From Ailurus styani (taxonomy: Eukaryota; Chordata; Mammalia; Carnivora; Ailuridae): DNA of 64,000 bases. This document shows positions 58,161-64,000 of the stretch, in pieces. The position numbers were made by a program, and so were the translations under genes. The notes beneath the pieces are model-generated. The model worked only from the letters and a program-made list of their open reading frames with translations, had not been told where the DNA came from and ran no database searches. Each line of letters starts with the position of its first letter. Position 1 is the stretch's first letter. The stretch is from positions 2,610,258 through 2,674,257 of the forward strand of contig LNAC01000101.1 in the NCBI GenBank assembly GCA_002007465.1, in the 5' to 3' direction.

Positions 58161-58309
58161 ATTACGAGTATGACAATTTAGAAGCAATTAAGTCTGCAAG
58201 GGCTGGATCAGTCAGGGAGGACTTCCTGAAGGAGGTGGGTCTGGGGTTAAGTCCTGAAGAAAAGGTAGGAGACAGATAGAAGGGCCAGAAAGGCACTCTA
58301 GGATTTTTA

Positions 58310-58500
58310 TTCATACAAGTGGTGACCCAGTCACACTTAAGTCGCCTCTCCCTCTGATTCTGTGAACACAGAGTCTCAGGTCTCTGGCTCCTTTGCTACA
58401 GTGCCCTTCTCAAGGGCAAGAACAGGGTCTAATCTTCCTTGCACATGCCCCAGGGCCTAGAAGAGGGGCTAGACCTTCAATATAAATAAACAACGAAAGC
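58310..58500 (+). repeat. L2-like 3' end
   Basis: 'ctcaagggcaagaacagggt' and 'ccccagggcctagaagaggg' with a 'caatataaataaa' end resemble the L2 terminus. Confidence 0.5.
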
Positions 58501-58584
58501 GTTGAAATGATGGCAGCAATACTGAATGATTTCTAAAGGGCTGACTCTATTCTACACACTTCAAATATATTACTTCTATTTATT

Positions 58585-58786
58585 TATTTTTTTTAAAGAT
58601 TTTATTTATTTATTTGACAAAGAGAGAGAGACAGTGAGAGAGGGACTATAAGCAGGGGGAGTGGGAGAGGGAGAAGCAGGCTTCCCCCTGAGCAGGGAGC
58701 CTGATGCAGGGCTCGATCCCAGGACCCTGAGATCATGACCTGAGCCGAAGGCAGACACTTAAATGACTGAGCCACCCAGGCGCCCC
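58585..58786 (-). mobile_element. SINEC, antisense
   Basis: Complete antisense copy ending CCACCCAGGCGCCCC; flanking duplication not clear. Confidence 0.9.
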
Positions 58787-58907
58787 GAGGTGCCATCTTT
58801 TTAAGAAAAAACGTGTAATGGGCACTCAGAAAATGTTCAAGGAACAGTGACTGGATTCCGTCTTCCCTCGCAATCCAAAGGTTGTCACTATAAAGAGATG
58901 GACTCAC

Positions 58908-59103
58908 CTGGGGCTCCTGGGTGGCCCAGTCCGTTGAGCATCTGACTCTTGGTTTCTGCTCAGGCCGTGATCTGGAGGCTGTGATCTCGGGGTCATGAGA
59001 TCAAGCCTCACCTCCAGCTCCACGCTCAGGGCAGAGTCTGCTTGGGATTCTCTCCCTGTCCCTCTGCCCCTCCTCCCTAAATAAATACATACAAAAAAGA
59101 GAG
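58908..59103 (+). mobile_element. Older SINEC subtype
   Basis: 14-bp TSD agagatgga(c/t)tcac at 58894-58907 and 59104-59117. Forms an inverted pair with the copy at 58585. Confidence 0.9.
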
Positions 59104-59534
59104 AGAGATGGATTCACTTTGCTCTGCAGTTGCCAGTGAAGAAAGACCAGACAAGAAATCCCTTTTGATTCCTTTATACACTGACCTCAGTCCCTGCCCC
59201 AAACAAGACCTTCTTCTTTCTAAAATGTGGAGTTCACTATCCCTCTTCTCACCTTGCTTTGGGAGTGGTACAGCTCTGGTCTTCCCAGCCCCCTGGTGGT
59301 ACAATTAACCAACTGGTCTGGTTCCAGCAGCCTGTGCAAAGTAGGGTTGCACAAGTCTGGGGTGCTAGTTACTGTTATATCTGCCTGTCTCCATAGTTGA
59401 CTGTTGCCTGATTCAGTGAGGGCAAGCCTCCATTTCTCTGGACAGTCATCTGTTACCAAAGAAAAGTCTTACAAACATTTGTACCACAAAGCAATTATAG
59501 GTTTGGATAGACTCCTGGATAGAAATTTCATCCT

Positions 59535-60232
59535 TTGTAGAGAAAGGGGAACCCTCCTATACTGTTGATGGGAATGCAAGCTGGTGCAGCCACTCTGGAA
59601 AACATTATGGAGGCTCCTCAAAAAGTTGAAAATAGAGCTACCCTACAACCCAGCAATCACTGTACTGGGTATTTACCCTAAAGATACAAAGGTAGTGATC
59701 CTCAGGGGCATATGCACCCAAATGTTTATATCAACAATGTCCACAATAACCAAACTATGGAAAGAACCTAGATGTCCATCAACAGATGAATGGATAAAGA
59801 AGATGTGGTATATATATACAATGGAATACTATGCAGCCATCAAAAGAAACGAAATCTTGCCATTTGCAACAACGTGGATGGAACTAGATTGTATTATGCT
59901 AAGTGAAGTAAGTCAATCAGAGAAAGACAATTATCATATGATCTCTCTGATATGAGGAATCTGAGGGGCAGGGCAGGGGGTCATGGGGCGTAGGGAGGGA
60001 AAAATAATGAAACAAGATGGGATCAGGAAGGAGATAAACCATAAGAGACTCTTAATCTCACAAAACAAACTGAGGGTTACTGGGGGGTGCGGGGGTAGGG
60101 ATAGGGTGGATGGGTTATGGACATTGGGGAGGGTTTGTGCTATGGTGAGTGCTGTGAAAGGTGTAAGCCTGATGATTCACAGACCTGTACCACTGGGGCA
60201 AATAATAAAAATAAAAAATAAATTAAAAAAAG
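59535..60232 (+). mobile_element. Young L1, 5'-truncated, with ORF2 C-terminus
   Basis: TSD aaa(t/g)ttcatcctt at about 59523-59534 and 60233-60245. The frame 59584-59955 encodes the L1 ORF2 C-terminal segment ([20 protein letters not shown] and MEYYAAIKRNEILPFATTWM are visible), followed by the G-rich 3'UTR and the tail 'ggggcaaataataaaaataa'. The endonuclease and reverse transcriptase parts are absent, so it is dead. Confidence 0.9.
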
Positions 60233-60249
60233 AAAGTTCATCCTTGAGC

Positions 60250-60950
60250 ATCTCGCTTTGATGAACCCCACTTCAGGTGGGGTCTATCCTCTGCCTTGTG
60301 GCTCTTTTGTGGCTTTGCTTGACTTGAAAATGAAATCTCTCTGGAGGTGTCCCACACTTCTGTGTGCAAACATGTCTCATACTTGGTTTCTGACTCTCCT
60401 AAGTCAGGACGGAGATAGAGGGAGTTAAAACCTCTCAGTCACTTCCATGTGAAACGTGGTTGTCATTTTCAAATGAAATGAACCATTAAATTTACCAAAC
60501 CAAACCATTATGCAGCGTGGTATAAAGAAAAGGGGCTTTGGACGCACACAGAACCATGTTCCAATCCTCAGCTCTGCTTTTTATTAGCAGAAAGATCTTA
60601 GGCGATTCATCTCATCTCTCCAATGGCTCATTTCCTCATTTGCAAAATGAGGCAAATAATAATACCCAACCCCCCAGACTGTTGTGAGACTGAAATGCTA
60701 TGTTACTTAAGCAAATGAAAAATCCCTTGGACAATATCTGGAATACAGCACACACTCAACAGATGTGAGTCTTATCTCTATCTTTTTATCTAGATACTGA
60801 GCGTGAATAGACACTCATAATAACGAACTATAGGGAAGACATCATCCAAATTTATTTGATGGTTGTGGGCAGATAGGCGATCCAAGGGGGGGGCAAGAGG
60901 ATTGATTATAAAGGTTGAGGCTCACTAGTCTCCTTTTGAGGTGGGGTGGG
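60250..60950. other. Unique sequence with a MIR
   Basis: MIR at 60510-60775; remaining sequence shows no gene. Confidence 0.45.
60510..60775 (+). repeat. MIR SINE
   Basis: 'gtataaagaaaaggggcttt', 'cagctctgctttttattagc', 'catttcctcatttgcaaaat' and 'ttgtgagactgaaatgctat' reproduce a nearly full MIR. Confidence 0.8.
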
Positions 60951-60966
60951 GGAGACCAAACAATTT

Positions 60967-61153
60967 TATTTTATTTTAAGATTTTATTTATTTGTCAGGG
61001 AAAGACAGAGATTGAGAGAGAGAGCATAAGCAGGGGGAGAAGCAGGCTCCCCACTGAGCAGGGAGCCTGATGTGGGACACGATCCTAGGACCCTGGGATC
61101 ATGACCTGAGCAGAAGGCAGACACTTAACCAACTGAGCCACTCAGATATCCCA
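60967..61153 (-). mobile_element. SINEC, antisense
   Basis: TSD agaccaaacaat(t/c)tt at 60952-60966 and 61154-61168. Confidence 0.92.
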
Positions 61154-61169
61154 AGACCAAACAATCTTA

Positions 61170-62330
61170 AGTTAAACATCAGTCTCTATATTCTCTTCAT
61201 AGAATCATGCAGGCTTGGTGTTACCTCAGAGCCTATGTGAGACATTTCCATCTGCAAATTAGAACCTCTATGGGGATTAAGTTTTCCAGAAAGTATGTCT
61301 ACTAGGTGCTCAAAAATGCTAGCTGAAATTATTACCATGATGGTAATGATCGTTGCTCTTTTTACACAGTGAGAGACTTCAGTTTTCTGATCCACAGAGT
61401 GTGGGGACTTGTGGGAGGCCATTGCCAAGATCTCTTTGTAGCTTTGACCATTGCTGATAGTAGGGTGCTCTGTGAAATACATTTGAGACATCCTGGACTT
61501 GTGGTGGCATAACTGATGTGCCGTATACTTTGGACATGACTCAATTGTCCCTCTGTGCACAAAACAGTGGCAACCCAAATCCAAACCCAAACAGGTTATT
61601 CTAACATTCCATTTATCTAATTTCTTTATAGCCCTCACTCCCAACAGCACATTAAGAATATGGGCAGTTGAACCTTGGGCCCTACAGATACCTAGAATCC
61701 ATGCACTTTTGTTACTCATGCAAACACATTCCATTGGCTTCATTCTTGGCCACTCAGGACTTTCAGGTCTGGAGTTGGGGTGGAGCATGTGTGGTCACCC
61801 ACTATTTCCCATCCCTTTCTTGGGCCACTCCAGACCCTCTTGGTCTCCCGTGACTCTGGTTCCAGCTTTGCATGGCTCTGGACAAAAATCACACAAAGGG
61901 AATCTGATAGTATGTCACAGTACCTCACTTCCTGTCCCAACTGTGCCTCTCCCCTGCTCTGAGGCTCCCATATTGACAATGCCCTGGGATTTGTATGCAC
62001 AGCCCTGAGGTGCAAGAGAGATAATGCCCTGTGGGGTGAATTGTTGATCAATGGGAGATAAGAGCTGGTGGGTGCATTTATACAGGTTATTGGGGGCACA
62101 ACCCTACAGACCGGCAACCCTTCCCACCTGGTGGCAGCCCACTCAGTAGCACCATCCCACACCGGCTCCCGTCCATCCTGCATCACTCTCCTTACTCTTC
62201 ACTCCTCCCTGGGAATATGCTCCTGGACATAGCCCTGCCATGAGCCCTCTGCCACCGGCTCTGCTTTCTGGGGAACCCAGGCTAAGCCTGACTGGCTGAT
62301 TGAGATTTGGGAGTTAGATTATTCACCAGT
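61170..62330 (-). repeat. Unclassified old dispersed repeat or unique sequence with a 200-codon open frame
   Basis: A minus-strand frame runs 61788-61186 (200 codons, starting MLHPNSRPESPEWPRMKPME). It is long for non-coding DNA of this composition but has no domain I recognise, and its right part resembles an old mammalian dispersed repeat ending 'ggggaacccaggctaagcc'. A decayed repeat-derived or chance frame is the most likely reading. Confidence 0.3.
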
Positions 62331-62636
62331 ATGATAGCCATAAAAATGTGATGAATGGTGGTGGGTGGAGAAGCAAGGAACCCCATGCAAACAGAGGGGA
62401 ACCCCATGCATCACTATTACTCAGGCTTTCAGCTATGACTCACTGAAATGGAATTTGGTGATAGGTCTGGCTTCTGACTGAAAACAAAACAGCGGGCTCA
62501 GGGTAGCCAAATGCCAATTCCATCCACTCTTTGAAAAGCCACAGGGCCCCTCTGGCAGCTTTCAAGAAGCAATCATAGAACAGACTTCACTGAAGAGCAG
62601 TCCTGGGATCTAACTGAGAAAATGGCAGAGTTGATG

Positions 62637-62800
62637 GAAACAAACTGAGGGTTGCTGGAGGGATGGGGTGGCTTGGTGACGGACACTGGGGAGGGCATGT
62701 GTTGTGGTGAGCGCTGGGTGTTGTGTAAGACTGATGAATCACAGACCTGTACCCCTGAAACAAGTAATACATTATATGTTAATAAAAAACAAACAAAAAA
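62637..62800 (+). mobile_element. L1 3' end, 5'-truncated, older subfamily
   Basis: 'aaacaaactgagggttgctg' to 'taatacattatatgttaata' plus tail. Probable diverged TSD aatggcagagtt / aatgacaaagtt at about 62620 and 62797. Confidence 0.8.
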
Positions 62801-63053
62801 TGACAAAGTTAAAAAAGAGAATGCATCGTCTTGACAGGCATCCCAGTCAAAGTCAGCGCAAAGGAGAAGACTGGAATCTGAGCTGTGAAATGGGGACGCT
62901 TGAGTAGATAAGACTGAGAAGCTTGACCCCGGAGACTTCTCAAGCCCCCTTCTCACCAGAGGAGAGTGTACCACGACTTGTGCTGAAGCAGAAACCCTGA
63001 AAAATGTTCTTTTTCTACTGAAGATCCACCCCTCTACTCTTGACTTGATTTTA

Positions 63054-63266
63054 TTTATTTTATTTTATTTTATTTTTTTTTAAAGATTTTATTTATTTAT
63101 TTCACAGAGGGAGAGAGATCACAAGGAGGCAGAGAGGCAGGCAGGGGGGGCGGGAAGCAGGCTCCCCACTGAGCAGGGAGCCTGATGCGGGCCTCGATCC
63201 CAGGACCCTGAGATCATGACCTGAGCCGAAGGCAGAGGCTTTAACCCACTGAGCCACCCAGGCGCC
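63054..63266 (-). mobile_element. SINEC, antisense
   Basis: 15-bp TSD cttgacttgatttta at 63039-63053 and 63267-63281; (TTTTA)n at the tail. Confidence 0.95.
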
Positions 63267-63281
63267 CTTGACTTGATTTTA

Positions 63282-64000
63282 AAGCAAATAATCAAAGTCA
63301 GTTGCCTGCATCTCCTGGACAAGAAAGTCAGTCACCGTTCTGGGAGAAAATAGCACACATGTTGTAGGACTTGTGGGCACTGGCTACTGTGACGGGAAGA
63401 ACCAGGGGTGGGGGTGGCGTGTGGGAGAGTGGATTTTGAAACTGTTGGATTGGGGGAGGGGTGGAAGATTAGCCTGGGTAAGAGGAATCATCCCCACTTG
63501 GGGGCCTTCATTCACAAGTCAAGACCCAACACTATGGCCACAATACCCACAGCTGGTCCTAATGCACTATTGGGATGGAACTCGGCCTAGAGAAATGAGG
63601 AGGATGTTAGCAGAATTTCCTGGACACAGTATCAAGGAAAGGTCAGAAGGATTAAAGTGTGGACGTTGAAACTGATTTCCTTTGTAAGACCTGAGAACCC
63701 ATCAGAGGAGACACTACCTTTATGGAGGCCACCGCCCTCTCTGAGACACTCAGTGGTGGCACACCTCTGTTGGCCTGGTGTGGACGGTGAGAGAGGTGCT
63801 ACTATCAATGGGAATGACAGAATTCCAGAATGGCAGAGGCCAGGCAACTGCATTTCAATATCATGAAATCTCAAAGGAAGGTGAATGTAATTAATGTGTT
63901 GCGAAGCAAGGCTGAACCAGCCATCAAGGTTCCTTGACCCACAGGGATCTGGAGAAATGGCTGATGGATCATAGTGTTACTAGTGGGTAAAAGATGGGGA
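63282..64000. other. No gene recognised
   Basis: Mixed sequence; open frames of 60-98 codons on both strands without motifs. Possibly part of an old element, but no family is recognised. Confidence 0.4.

Noticed and set aside
59584..59955. 123-codon open frame
   Set aside because: It is the C-terminal piece of L1 ORF2 in a 5'-truncated element, not a host gene.

Overview
The window is 64 kb of mammalian nuclear DNA from a carnivoran, most likely a mustelid (ferret, mink, marten or wolverine type). The main evidence is about 50 copies of the tRNA-Lys-derived carnivore SINE (SINEC), with the head GGCGCCTGGGTGGCTCAG, a CT-rich middle and an (AAATAA)n/AAATCTT/poly-A tail. Many are nearly identical and carry perfect target-site duplications (TSDs), so the family was active recently. 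Young carnivore L1 3' ends and layers of old L1M, L2, MIR and hAT-type repeats fill most of the rest.

Layout. 1-4 kb is old sequence with an LTR-like repeat, MIR and L2 and no SINE. 4-12 kb holds L1 pieces and dense SINEs, plus one candidate exon of an unidentified gene at 5534-5746. 12-21.6 kb is an old L1M complex hit by a solo LTR, SINEs, a young L1 tail and a fold-back rearrangement. 21.6-31 kb mixes low-repeat sequence, L2 and SINEs. 31-39 kb is mostly old L1 with SINEs. 39.5-40.4 kb is a strong CpG island with a ZNF143/THAP11-type site and a good splice donor on the minus strand; this is the best evidence for the promoter and first exon of a real, unidentified gene. 44.3-46.0 kb is a nearly complete intronless copy of spermine synthase (SMS) inserted in a minus-strand L1M. 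46.9-48.6 kb is a minus-strand solo LTR split by an L1 that appears to carry a 3'-transduced segment. 49-64 kb is SINE, L1, MIR and hAT sequence with no convincing gene.

No operon-like or cooperating gene set exists here. The only near-intact protein-coding sequence is the SMS retrocopy, broken by one 1-base frameshift close to its C-terminus. The most informative content is the insertion history, readable from TSDs: an L1 with a probable 3' transduction, a roughly 34-bp L1 insertion whose target was reused by a SINE, a 56-bp inverted duplication, SINE-in-SINE and SINE-at-L1 nesting, and two solo LTRs.

The assembly has visible faults. There are single-N joints flanked by duplicated sequence at 4867, 27603 and 47767, single Ns inside SINEs, a 5-N joint at 12807 and a 95-N gap inside an L1 at 47990-48084. 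Small indels, including the SMS frameshift, should be read with that in mind. Repeat family names are from recognition by eye, not from a library search.
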